DNA of 64,000 bases from the NCBI GenBank assembly GCA_903772945.1, contig CAICTM010000263.1:1-64000 (forward strand), given 5' to 3'. The first letter of the stretch is position 1. Every line of letters starts with the position of its first letter. The notes under the pieces are model-generated. The model worked only from the letters and a program-made list of their open reading frames with translations, was not told the DNA's origin and did no database searches. This DNA is from Seminavis robusta. Its lineage: Eukaryota; Bacillariophyta; Bacillariophyceae; Naviculales; Naviculaceae. A program made the position numbers and the translations under genes. Positions 1-9,803 of this stretch are shown here, piece by piece.

Positions 1-252
1 GAACGTCGCCAACGACTAATCCAACAGAACAACGATAGGGAAAACGCGATGCGTGTCCCTCATCAATACAATGTCAACGATACCGTGATGATTCAACAGT
101 ATCAGCACCGCAAGTAGTCAGCCAAAGTACAAAGGTCCTTACACTATAGACCGAGTCAATGACAATGGCACTGTACGGCTCACATGCTACCCAATGGCGG
201 CACAGTCTACCAGACTTGGAACATAAGGTATATACACCCATACAAGGCCTGA
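1..252 (+). pseudogene. Ty3/gypsy retrotransposon polyprotein remnant (integrase C-terminal end)
   Basis: The first 117 bases read in frame 1 as a basic, Gln-rich stretch up to a TAG at 115-117. The reading then shifts to frame 2, with KYKGPYTIDRVNDNGTVRL near 125-181, and back to frame 1, with YQTWNIRYIHPYKA just before a TGA at 250-252. A YKGPYTI...NGTVR segment followed by a YQTWN..PYKA terminus is what I recall for the very C-terminal end of Ty3/gypsy polyproteins in diatoms. The internal stop and two frame changes show that it is dead. The rest of the element lies outside the window to the left. Confidence 0.65.
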
Positions 253-386
253 TCCCCTTGTAGGATTGCCATCGTGCGACGCACATGTCTACATCCAAAT
301 CTCATGAGAGTGCTCCGCACTTTAAATCATATGTTCTCCTTGTCCGACTGCTGTCGCGCCTTCTGTGACCCTTGTCAGGGGGCGAA

Positions 387-800
387 TGCAATACACGGCT
401 CTTAGCCTTATTCGCGACTTGATCCTAGATTGGGTTTGAGTTTGACTCATGACTGAGTCTCTCGTGAATAGTCATTTGAGACAGGGTTCTCAATGACCGC
501 TCTAGTCATACTAGGTTGATGATGAAACATCGCTCTAGATATTTAGCCAGCGTGGAGTACTTCCACGCTACTAGATCCATGCTAGACAAATCTTCCACGC
601 GTTCCGTTTTAGGATCGTGGAGATACGTAGGATTACTACCGCAACATACTCTATCACACTTTATAGTCTCCCGCGGGAGACCAGATCTACGATCCCTTGA
701 TGATGATCTCTCTCGTTGATTAGTTTTCATAGCTTTCTAATCTCTCTCATAACTTTCATTCTCTCAAACTCAAAACACTCGAAAGATCTTTACACTAGCT
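387..800 (+). repeat. Possible 3' LTR of the gypsy remnant
   Basis: About 135 bases after the polyprotein end lies a purine-rich run, caggggg at 376-382, followed by TGCAATACACGG at 387. That arrangement resembles a polypurine tract joined to an LTR beginning with TG. The following 400 bases have no convincing coding sequence. The right end is not defined: several CA dinucleotides near 800-845 could close the LTR. The partner LTR is not in the window, so this rests on context only. Confidence 0.3.
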
Positions 801-810
801 TTTAGCGTAG

Positions 811-945
811 TGCAATACCTATTGCACGTACAAATCCTACACGGCTGTAGCAATCCTACGTGCAATAGGTATGTAGCTTGCACGTAAGCTTTCTACAGCC
901 GTGTAGAAATCATACGTGCAATACGTACGTAGCTCTCTACATGTT
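811..945. repeat. Nested inverted repeats
   Basis: Two pairs of inverted arms overlap here. The arm gtgcaatacctattgcacgta (810-830) is nearly complementary to tacgtgcaataggtat (857-872). The arm cctacacggctgtag (836-850) is complementary to ctacagccgtgtag (892-905). Further tacgtgcaata copies continue to about 930. The segment could fold into a cruciform or hairpins. It may be a small foldback element or an LTR edge. No coding sequence is visible. Confidence 0.5.
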
Positions 946-1488
946 TGCACGTAGAGGTGCGACTGACGTCATTCGATGCGCGCGGTGCGTGCGAATCGTG
1001 GCACACCCATTTTTAAGATAATGCATTGTTGCTTCGCACCCTTGTTTTAAGATACTTCGAAAGGGTACGTACCATACCTACAGGACATGTACTTGTACAT
1101 AATCCCCTCTGGAGTGCATTTGACTGGTGACTTTTACGGGTACCACAACTCAAAACATGTGCAACTAGATGCTCTTGCCCAGACTAGCTTAACCCTCCTC
1201 CTTCTCCCCTCTGGGGCGCCTTCAACTAATCACTTTTACGGGTACCGGTAGGCGAAAAAGACTTTCTTACATTGGAAGAAGACCAAATACTAGTAGCTTC
1301 CACTCCTTTCATTCCATTCGATTCCTATGCCTGCCTATCTCTACTAGCTACGGTACTAGTAGTCAGTACAAGCACACAGCAATCTACACGTGAGAGATCT
1401 GTTGGAATTGAAAGCAATCTACTCTCTTAGCTAGCTAGCTACTAGGTAGATCCTTACTCATTCAGCCAAGACCCGCCAAACAACCAAG
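946..1488. other. Intergenic, upstream of the TIP41 fusion gene
   Basis: I see no gene here. A loose direct repeat is present: cccctctgg..tgcatttgactggtgacttttacgggtacc near 1105-1143 resembles cccctctggggcgccttcaactaatcacttttacgggtacc near 1205-1245. The last 100 bases before the ATG are rich in agctagctagctac. Confidence 0.5.
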
Positions 1489-3651
1489 ATGCCGCGAGGA
1501 GGAGGACTTCAATCGGAGCTGGAGAAGTTGCCCGGTGACAGCACGCGAAATGTGTATAACGTGGCAACTCCCAAGCATTTAGTGTCGTCCAGTGGTGCCA
1601 GTAGTGGTAAAGCAGAAGGATTACCGGGTGTCCCTTCGGGTCCTTCTTCTTCTTTTGCCTCTGGTCCTTTTTTTACTTCGGGTACAAATGCAGCCACTAC
1701 AGGCGGCCCCAAGACGCTACAGCAAGTGTGTCGCGAGGAAATTGAGAACTTGCACGGCATCTTTGTCTGTTGGTTCAAAGGCCTGCAGCCCAAGGAAGAA
1801 TTGGAAAAGGAACTACTCGATCGCATCACGTCGGGATTCAGTCACATTGCTCCCAATGGTCAATTCCTCAAGGGTCGATCCAATCTACTGTTGAATTTGA
1901 CCGAAAAGTACAATGCGTATCCCAGCAAAGCCTTTGATATTCAGATTGAAAATGTCAAGGTGATTTGGACACAGAACGATTTGTGCTTGGTCACATACGA
2001 AGAGTGGCAGTGGTGGAGAGACATTGATATGGGGGGCGGCAGTAGTCATCACAGTAGTACTGCTAGTGGAAGCTCTACCAGCAACAGCAACAACAAGGAT
2101 CAGCAGCAACCACAAGATGATGTCATTCGTTTTGGACGTCTCAGTTCTTGTCTCTTGAAGCAACGTCCGGGAAATTTCCAATGGATTCATGTCCATGAAA
2201 CGTGGCTGGAAGGATTGGGACCCAACGAAGCGGCTGGCATCTATCAACAAAATGGCGATGATGACAACAACAGTGAAAGCAGCGGATCCTACAATGTAGA
2301 AGTCACCTACAAAACAGGAGCGGTAGACACCAAGAAAAAAAAGAAATCATCCAAAAAGACACCACCATCACAAAATAATCCTGCCGTCGTCAATGGCGTC
2401 AACAAAGAAGACGGGGAACACCACGTCCGCTTTAGCGCTCAACGGGAGGAAGTCAGCTATGCCTACAAAAAAGTTCATCACGACAAGCCAGAAGCTACTA
2501 GTCCAGAAGCATCCGCACCAAGTAGTAGTAACGACAAAAAGAGCAAGAGCAAAAGTAGTTCCAATAATGGCAACAACAGCAAGCTAAAAGAAAAACGAGT
2601 GGTACAACTGACTCCAGTTCCTACCACCGCACAGGCGCCATCCAATGCATCTCGACGACGACACATATCCCCACAATTAACCGATTTTGCCAAAGCATGT
2701 ATGGTCAACAACGAATTAATCGGTATATCCATTCATGGATGGGATATTGGGACGGGACAGGGACCCATGGGAGACGAAGGATGGTTCGCCGCTGCGACAA
2801 CCAACTTTGAAAATGTGTCACAGTATCGCGGCAACAAAACTGCAACGAGGAGACGGCTCGCACTGCCCGAAATGGTATTTCCCGCGGCGCATGTGGCCTT
2901 TGAACACCGAAAACAGAATCTTTGGATTTCATGGGATGTACTCGATTCTCTCGATGATTGGGCCAAAGCACATCAGTTGATTCCTGTGAATTCCGATAAG
3001 GAGAATAATGGTGTGTCGGTGCTCAAGAGCGAAGATGCCGAGTTGTGGGCCAAAAACAAGAACAATAAGATACCGGACGGGAAAATGTCCACTGAAGTCT
3101 TTCACTTTGACTGGACGTACAGTTCTCCATTTTGTGGGTCCGTGGAGGGTGGGTTCTGGGATCCGTTGCCGTCATCTGGGCTAAAACTGGATATGCTAAA
3201 AGACAAGAGTGTACCCATCCTGTTTTTTGATGAACTGGTACTGTACGAAGACGACCTTCACGACAATGGACACGTTCAATACTCGTTAAAGATTCGTGTC
3301 ATGCCAACTTGTGGTTTCGTGTTGGCTCGGTTGTGGGTACGGATTGACCGAGTGATGCTGCGATTGAGAGAAACAAGAGTCATGTTTGAATTTGGAAAGA
3401 CCCCCTCCGAAGATACCAAGATTTTCCGTGATGTTACTTGGAGGGAATGTCCATGGAAAGACTTGGGCGCGCACAAACTGCCAACAAACCTCAAAGTCTG
3501 GTGCTCGGACGGTCATGAAACCCCGCAGCTTGCAATGCTCATGTCGAAACTGCCCGAAGTAGAACTACCAAAAGGGATTTCAAAATATGCCGCGTTGAAA
3601 CGGGGTGGGAACGCAGCAAAACCACGCGGTGGGAAAGCAGCAAAACCATAA
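1489..3651 (+). CDS. DUF4440/SnoaL-like domain fused to a TIP41-like domain
   Basis: This is one uninterrupted 720-residue frame. Residues about 79-250 match the NTF2-fold DUF4440/SnoaL-like type: EIENLHGIFVCWF at the start, LVTYEEWQWW in the middle and WIHVHETWLEG at the end. A Ser/Asn/Lys-rich linker (about 255-400) follows. The C-terminal part (about 405-690) carries TIP41 hallmarks: LPEMVF, HFDWTYSSPFCG, ILFFDELVLYEDDLHDNG and KIRVMPTCGFVLARLW. In yeast and animals TIP41/TIPRL binds the catalytic subunits of PP2A-type phosphatases and acts downstream of TOR. Known TIP41 proteins are about 270-350 residues and I recall none with this N-terminal domain. The tail is basic (GGNAAKPRGGKAAKP). 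The start ATG follows an AAG-type context and no intron is needed. Confidence 0.8.
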   Translation: MPRGGGLQSELEKLPGDSTRNVYNVATPKHLVSSSGASSGKAEGLPGVPSGPSSSFASGPFFTSGTNAATTGGPKTLQQVCREEIENLHGIFVCWFKGLQPKEELEKELLDRITSGFSHIAPNGQFLKGRSNLLLNLTEKYNAYPSKAFDIQIENVKVIWTQNDLCLVTYEEWQWWRDIDMGGGSSHHSSTASGSSTSNSNNKDQQQPQDDVIRFGRLSSCLLKQRPGNFQWIHVHETWLEGLGPNEAAGIYQQNGDDDNNSESSGSYNVEVTYKTGAVDTKKKKKSSKKTPPSQNNPAVVNGVNKEDGEHHVRFSAQREEVSYAYKKVHHDKPEATSPEASAPSSSNDKKSKSKSSSNNGNNSKLKEKRVVQLTPVPTTAQAPSNASRRRHISPQLTDFAKACMVNNELIGISIHGWDIGTGQGPMGDEGWFAAATTNFENVSQYRGNKTATRRRLALPEMVFPAAHVAFEHRKQNLWISWDVLDSLDDWAKAHQLIPVNSDKENNGVSVLKSEDAELWAKNKNNKIPDGKMSTEVFHFDWTYSSPFCGSVEGGFWDPLPSSGLKLDMLKDKSVPILFFDELVLYEDDLHDNGHVQYSLKIRVMPTCGFVLARLWVRIDRVMLRLRETRVMFEFGKTPSEDTKIFRDVTWRECPWKDLGAHKLPTNLKVWCSDGHETPQLAMLMSKLPEVELPKGISKYAALKRGGNAAKPRGGKAAKP

Positions 3652-4779
3652 GACAAGTACTGTAGTATTATGTTATGTGAGTTTGTGATGAGAGTGCATC
3701 CAACAACGGAGTTCAGAGATGGCTGGACGGAAGCAACCAGGTAGATGTGGAGATAGATACACGCACCTGTACACGTAGAAACTTGCAGTCGCCAGAACTC
3801 GGTAGCACAGCACCATTGTCCTGGTCAATTGCATAGCCATGGCATCATTGACCAAACATACGATTGTACCTCTCTGTCCGTCTCGTTTCTCTGATCCTGG
3901 ACAGATGTGAAATGTTTTAAGGGCCCCCATCAGCCCAGAAACTTCTGTCTCGTCTTGCTGCCACCATAGCTCCTGTTCTTTCAAAATTGGCCGGTGGCTG
4001 CCACCGTGTGGATACTCATAGCATCCAAGATCACTGAAGCGAGCAAAAGAAAGGGAGTGTCGAGGTAACCTCAGGCCAGTGCAACCCTAGTATTGTCATA
4101 GTAAGCGAAGCCTGAAGTCGTGGCTCACCCTTCGAATCTTCTGGCCTTGTTTGTAACTATTCTTCTATATAAAAGATTGGTTTGTCTTCCATTGAATCTC
4201 AGACAACCCACATACCAATGGCAAACTATCCCACATGCACGTGTAAATAAAGTCCATCATAAAACTTGTACCGCTACCAGGTACCGGTAGCCGGTAGCTT
4301 TAGACACGTTTCAAAGAGTGTCCACTGATCATTAATTGATTGTTCAGTAGACTTCCACTCGACTGAGTCGAGTCGAGTCACTCACACCGTGGAGTCTCAT
4401 TCTTGTTTTGGCCGAGTCACAGCAGTCCCTCGGAGGAGTCTTGTGTATTTTTGGGTGCTGGTATGGTATGAACTGTGCCCGGTGCGTGATTTGGATTTGA
4501 TTCGATTCCATTGGAATGGAATGGATTCGAAGTCCCTGCCAGCGTGGGAATTTTCTCTCATGGAGAAAGTCTGTTTGATGGACCACGTAACACTTGCACA
4601 AAACGTAACAACAACACCACTAAACTTCAAACCTATCTATCAACTTTTATCTCAACAGAAACAACCTCAACGAAACGAAACGAGCCTCGCAGAAACAACC
4701 TTTACCTACGCGTTACTCTAGAGAGCTATAGTCAGCAGGTTCTGTCTCATAGATCAGAAGATCCTGCAGTACCGGTATC
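3652..4779. other. Intergenic, 1.1 kb
   Basis: No gene is supported. Open frames of about 100 codons on both strands lack recognisable motifs and look like chance. The sequence has ACCGGTA-type palindromes near 4275-4300. The last 200 bases are probably the 5' leader of the glycolipid synthase gene. Confidence 0.45.
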
Positions 4780-7092
4780 ATGGGAAACCAAGCCTCCAAG
4801 AGCAATGCCGAGATCCCCGAGATTACGGGTAGCGAAACAGAGGTAGCACCGGAAGTCACAGAGACATCAGATACTCCTGCCAGTTCCCTTCCGCGCTCTT
4901 GGTCTTCTACCTCTTTATCTTCTGATTCAGACCAAGACGAATCTCCGGCTAATGAAGAAACTACTACTTGCTCCTTCACCTCAGGCTCCAGCCAATGTCT
5001 ACCCGTACCACACGTGCTTTCTTTCTATCGAAAAGAAGGTCTTCTCTTGATCCCTGGCGAGAACGATCATGATGGCAATGACAGTGATTCTTCTGACGAT
5101 GATAATGATAACGATGATGGTGTGGTGGAACGGTCACTGGCTATAGACGCCAGGCGAACAGGAGAAACCACCACGTGTACCCCTAGCAGACATCGTCGAA
5201 ATCGCTCCTTATCTCCCAAACCCAACAAGAGATTGAACTTCTTTTCCAAATACTCGGTTGGTTCCTCTTCAACTAGTTCCATCACCTCATTGATTGCCAA
5301 AACCAAGCAACAACTGATTACTCCAACTGGTTTCAATGAAGAAGAGAAAGCCATGGTGGATGGTCACCTGCCAACCCACGAATCCGATCTGAATCGACTG
5401 CGAGATAACTTTATTGTCACCACAGCCGCGTTACCATGGTTCACGGGGACTGCAGTTAACCCCCTGCTCCGAGCAGCATCCCTTTCTCAGTTTCAGAGAC
5501 GACAATTCGCTCCCAATCGTTGTACTGTCACTCTGGTCATTCCCTGGTTGGAAGTGGAACAAGACCGAGTAGCGCTGTACGGATCAGACTGGCAGGACAA
5601 GACACAAGCCGATCAAGAAGCTTATATTCGAGATTGGTTGTCCAAAGCCAACATGCCAGAAGAAGCCCAGCCTTCCGCAGAGGGAGGTATTCAAATCCTT
5701 TTCTACCCAGCACGATATCACTCCAAGTTGTCCTCCATCTTTGCCATGGGGGACCTCTGTGAATTCATTGTGGAACAAAACAACCTGGAAATTAGCAAGG
5801 ATGCTGTCTGTGTCCTGGAAGAGCCAGAGCATGTCCATTTCTACCGTGCCCAGCACTGGCGAGATCATTTCAATCATGTTGTCGGCGTTGTGCACACAAA
5901 CTACAAGGCATATGCCTCCACGGCAATAGTGGCTGGTTCCTTCATCACGGGACCACTGATTGCTGGAATTTCATCCTGGCTTGTAAGGGCATACTGCAGT
6001 AAGGTGATCAAGCTGTCTCCTGTCCTCCAGTCCTTTGGTTGCCCCGAGAAGGAAGTAGTGTCCAATGTTCATGGCATCCGGCATGACTTTATTCTCGAAG
6101 GGGAACGCCGTGCACGGGATGCTTTGGAGAAGGGCACTAACAGTGACAAGAATGAAAATAAGATATACTACGTGGGCAAGATGCTGTGGGCCAAAGGTCT
6201 CGACAAGCTGCTGGAACTCGAAGCAGCTTATCGAAGCATGACGGGAAACTATTTTCCAATTGAAATCTATGGGAGTGGTCCCGAGCAAGAGGAGATTGAG
6301 AAAGCCTTCTTGAGTGAACGACCTCGATTCCTTGGCAGAAAGACTAGTAGTAGCAGTGCCCTGGAAGACTTGACCAATCGGATAACTGGCAGTGGGTCGC
6401 AAGACACACCCAATGCCGAAACAGCACCGGACACCAACAGCAGCAACAATACCAGCCGTCGGGCAACCTACTATTCCAAATTTGTCCGACCCAATCCACC
6501 GGTCCCCGCCGACTTTAAAGGGCGGAAAGACCATGCCCTGCTGACGAGTGACTACAAGATCTTTGTGAATCCATCCATCACCGAAGTGCTCTGTACCACC
6601 ACCGCAGAGGCGACAGCCATGGGCAAGTTTGTCATCATCCCTGACCATCCATCCAATTCATTCTTTCACCAATTCCCCAACTGCCTCCTGTACAAGACCA
6701 AAGCAGAGTTTGTAGACTTTCTTCAGTACGCAATAACCCACGATCCCGAACCGTTGCGACAGGAACTTATCCACAAGCTTACTTGGGAAGCTGCCACGGA
6801 ACGATTCATCAAGGCTTCGGCCATTAGTCGCCGCGACGCTGCGTGGCGCGAACGAGTTGGCAAGACCAAAAAAGATGAAAGCATCGCCAAGATGCACTAT
6901 GAGCTTGGGAAAGGTCCCAAAGGAGACGTGCTGCGCAAAGTCTTGGGCGGCGGGCCTGTGGCGGAGCAATCGCAGTACGAGTCTTCGAAGTCGCAGCCAT
7001 CGGATGATGCACCGCAGGACACGGACGAAGAGCCGACAACCGATTGTACAAACCTGGAATCAAACAATGCTGATGCCGCCATTGAAGTGTAG
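4780..7092 (+). CDS. DGD: Digalactosyldiacylglycerol synthase-like GT4 glycosyltransferase
   Basis: This 770-residue single-exon protein would add a second galactose from UDP-galactose to MGDG, making the thylakoid lipid DGDG. Visible DGD motifs are VTLVIPWL (about 247), CVLEEPEHVHFY (about 347), VVGVVHTNYKAYA (about 366), YYVGKMLWAKGLDKLLEL (about 462), EIYGSG (about 494), GRKDHALL, and the donor-site block YKIFVNPSITEVLCTTTAEA with MGKFVIIPDHPSN (about 590-625). A Ser/Asn-rich insert (about 520-560) splits the C-terminal Rossmann domain. The first 200 residues are acidic, Ser-rich and unlike a plastid presequence. Instead the protein starts MGNQASKS, a textbook N-myristoylation sequence. 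The tail after about 690 is disordered. Family assignment is firm; DGD1 versus DGD2 type is not decided. Confidence 0.87.
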   Translation: MGNQASKSNAEIPEITGSETEVAPEVTETSDTPASSLPRSWSSTSLSSDSDQDESPANEETTTCSFTSGSSQCLPVPHVLSFYRKEGLLLIPGENDHDGNDSDSSDDDNDNDDGVVERSLAIDARRTGETTTCTPSRHRRNRSLSPKPNKRLNFFSKYSVGSSSTSSITSLIAKTKQQLITPTGFNEEEKAMVDGHLPTHESDLNRLRDNFIVTTAALPWFTGTAVNPLLRAASLSQFQRRQFAPNRCTVTLVIPWLEVEQDRVALYGSDWQDKTQADQEAYIRDWLSKANMPEEAQPSAEGGIQILFYPARYHSKLSSIFAMGDLCEFIVEQNNLEISKDAVCVLEEPEHVHFYRAQHWRDHFNHVVGVVHTNYKAYASTAIVAGSFITGPLIAGISSWLVRAYCSKVIKLSPVLQSFGCPEKEVVSNVHGIRHDFILEGERRARDALEKGTNSDKNENKIYYVGKMLWAKGLDKLLELEAAYRSMTGNYFPIEIYGSGPEQEEIEKAFLSERPRFLGRKTSSSSALEDLTNRITGSGSQDTPNAETAPDTNSSNNTSRRATYYSKFVRPNPPVPADFKGRKDHALLTSDYKIFVNPSITEVLCTTTAEATAMGKFVIIPDHPSNSFFHQFPNCLLYKTKAEFVDFLQYAITHDPEPLRQELIHKLTWEAATERFIKASAISRRDAAWRERVGKTKKDESIAKMHYELGKGPKGDVLRKVLGGGPVAEQSQYESSKSQPSDDAPQDTDEEPTTDCTNLESNNADAAIEV

Positions 7093-7490
7093 ATGTATTT
7101 CTTCGACAATACCAATGTAACTACTGTATGATGTAACGAAGTGCTGTATTATTGTTACTGGTACCCGCACAAAGGTAGCTAGCTAGGGTACTCCAAGAAC
7201 AATGTTGCTCTTTGGTGTCATGGCTGTGGACCTCCTAGGATTCAAGTGACTCAACGACGTGCTGTGTTTCCAAGCTAGGAGCTGCCGGTTTCAAGGTTTC
7301 CCAGGTAAAGGCAAGCGCTTCCACTCGTTTCCAGCTTCAAACAACCCTGAAAACTGCCTCCATTGTCAGATTAGTAGAGGGAACTGTTGCATGGTTTTCG
7401 GTCGCATCCGCCGAGGATTCATTCTCCCGCAGAATGAATCAAATCGTTGTCGGCTTGCCTTCCGTTCCGCACGGTACTTCATGCACCCAA
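7093..7490. other. Convergent intergenic gap
   Basis: This 398-bp stretch lies between the 3' ends of the DGDG synthase and sulfotransferase genes. It should hold both 3' UTRs. No gene or clear terminator signal is seen. Confidence 0.5.
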
Positions 7491-9492
7491 TCAGTCAATC
7501 ACTGGTCGTTCAAAATTCAACTTGTCGTGAACGTAGTCGGCATCGTAGTACGAGGCGATCGTGGTCAAAGCATCCTTTGTGAAAAACTTGGATTTGCTAT
7601 CCTTGTCTTGTGCTTTGGTCCCATGCTTGGCCTTTTGACTGATATCAAAAATGGCCCCACCATCATCCCAACCCTTGGCACCGTAGGTATCCCAGGCATC
7701 GTCCAATTTCGTCAGGAGGGCTTTGGTATCTTCTTGCAACGATTCAAACCGCCCGACAAAGTTAATGCGTTCCCAATACTTTGGGGCCATTCGAATGGCC
7801 TGTGGTTCCCAATGAGGATCACTACAATGCGGCATGATATCGGTCAAGAACTGTTCAAATGTCATGATGGGTGTATTGGTTTCACCTGGAGCGGGAGGTG
7901 TGTATTGTTTGGTTCCCGTTCCACATTGCAATAGTTTCCAGGGATCGGTTCCAGCCGTAAACTTGGGACAACAGCGCATGCGTAGGTAGTATCCCTTACT
8001 GTACGCTGCCTTGTCTAGAAATGCGGATAGGACGCGTTCTTCGGGTTTGCGTACAAAAATGGCACGCGTCCATTCGTCAGACGTCAACATTTCGTTGGCT
8101 TGTTCAAAGGGATAATCGCTCAAGTATTTGAGTCCGTTGGTGGCGGGATTGTGAGGAAGAAAGGGTTCATTGTAGTCTGTGAATATGATGTGCGTAGGAT
8201 AGGATGCAAGATAAGAGGGATTGTTCCTGAAGAGCAGGTTGTATACACAGCTTTCCATTATGTCGGTACTTACACTGATGATCTTTCCAATTGTCGTATC
8301 CCATGATTCTTCGAAAGAGTTGTTTAAATGCGGTACATCCGACCTTTGGGACTGTAAAGAAAACCAGTTTGTACTTTTCAATGATAATGGGTGACTTGTC
8401 CCAGGTTCCCTTTTGATAGAGGGCATCGGAGCGTAGCAGAATAATGGGTTCTCCATTGGGACCAAATTGTGGTTGTTGTGGTGGTTGTTGTAATTGTGGC
8501 AATCGTACCGAAATGCCCTTGCCAATGGTGACGGTTGCCTTGGGGGGTGGATGATGTTTGGCCATGAATTCTCTTCGTAGTTTGAGAATGGCATTCCAAT
8601 CGTCGGGCAATTCTCCTTCGTATTTGGGCATTCCCTTGGGTACTTGTTGACTAGAGACGATTGGAATGGGGACCACATTACTGGAAACTGTTTCTTGTTG
8701 TTGTTGTGGTTGTTTGGGTGGAAGAAATCCTTGTTCGTCGACGTCTTCTTCGTCCTCATCGTAGTCATCGGGATGTCGACTCTTTCTGCTGTTGCGTGGT
8801 GGGTGTTCCTGGGCCGTGTCCCTGGCAAAGGCATCTTGAAAACTAAACTTTCTTTCCACAACTTGATTGTATCCCCGCGGTTCTTCTGCTTCTCCTACAT
8901 GTTCTTCTTCTGGATTGAATTCGTACTGTTTGGCCAACTTTTGGGCAATCATGCGTGCGATATCTCCGGACACGAGATGTTGATTGATGGGACTCTTTCT
9001 GGGTGGTTCTGGTTCTTCTTGTGGTTGCTGTTGCATGAGCAACCCAACGTCAATGGGGGGAGCGTGTTCGTTGTCTTCCAACCGTTCTTCATGTTCTTCC
9101 CTGGGAACAGTGGGTGCCTTGACCATGGTGGCGGTTTCTTGTTGCAGTTGTTGACGATGTTTTCGTGCCGACGATAGAGAATTGGTTTCCATCATGATGG
9201 AGAAACCGTAGTATCCCATCTGGTAGAGCAGTGCTACGGCCATGCCGGCAAACATGGCCACTCCCACCATGCGATTGCTACTACCACTACTACTACCATT
9301 GGTATTCAAGGACCTCCTATTATGATTGCTCATCACAGGTCTCCTGCTACCGGTACTAGAGGGTGAAATAGAGGTAGGAGTTGGGGGACCATGCTGATGA
9401 TGAGGAGGAGGATGCTGGTGATAGAGCTGATGGTAGTGAGGCTGAGGATTCAGGTAGTTCTTGCGTGTCATCTTGCCACTCTCATTCATCAT
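7491..9492 (-). CDS. Golgi-type sulfotransferase (carbohydrate sulfotransferase fold), two exons
   Basis: Exons 9492-8276 and 8226-7491 join across a 49-bp intron (gtgtaagt...ttcag) to give 650 residues. The N-terminus is Pro/His-rich, with one membrane anchor (about residues 75-98, MVGVAMFAGMAVALLYQMGYYGF), so this is a type II Golgi protein. A disordered acidic and Gln-rich stem follows. The PAPS 5'-phosphosulfate loop is KLVFFTVPKVGCTAFKQLFRR (about 375), and the 3'-phosphate site is FVRKPEERVLSAFLDKA (about 465). The substrate is probably a glycan; which one cannot be read. Using the more canonical GTAAGT two bases downstream would create a TGA, so the GTGTAAGT donor is required. It is convergent with the DGDG synthase gene and divergent from the SDF2-like gene. 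Confidence 0.82.
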
Positions 9493-9803
9493 TCTCTCAG
9501 TTTATTCAAACAAACCTATCAAGAGAAAAGGAGACGAACGAAGTTCAACTGAATGACTTTCAGCAAATTTTGAGAAAAGCTTCCAAGGCAAGTCCCGTGA
9601 TTTGAGGCCACTCGTCACTCAACCATTTATTTTTGAATTAAGTCATGAGCATAACGTGACTCTTTACCGGTCACATCGCAATGTGCTTCTTTCGCAGGCT
9701 ACAGGTTTCATGCAGCAATGCCAACACTTCGATCGACCATTTCCATTCCTTCTCCACCTTACCATTATTACCATCCCGCAGTCAGAAAAGAGATACTAGT
9801 AAG
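9493..9803. promoter_or_regulatory. Divergent promoter region, sulfotransferase / SDF2-like
   Basis: This 311-bp interval separates two start codons on opposite strands, so it should carry both 5' leaders and promoters. No TATA box or other named site is recognisable. Confidence 0.4.

Noticed and set aside
811-945. CRISPR-like repeat spacing in the tgcaata cluster
   Set aside because: The copies are inverted and irregularly spaced, in a eukaryotic context; they are foldback arms, not an array.
4120-4145. tRNA B-box-like cccttcgaatc
   Set aside because: No matching A box or cloverleaf arms around it; no tRNA was found anywhere in the window.
4389-4721. Forward frame upstream of the DGDG synthase
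   Set aside because: Different frame from the gene, no motif, in a likely 5' leader.
8274-8275. GTAAGT at 8273-8268 as donor of the sulfotransferase intron
   Set aside because: It leaves exon 1 one base into a codon and makes an immediate TGA with exon 2; GTGTAAGT keeps the frame.
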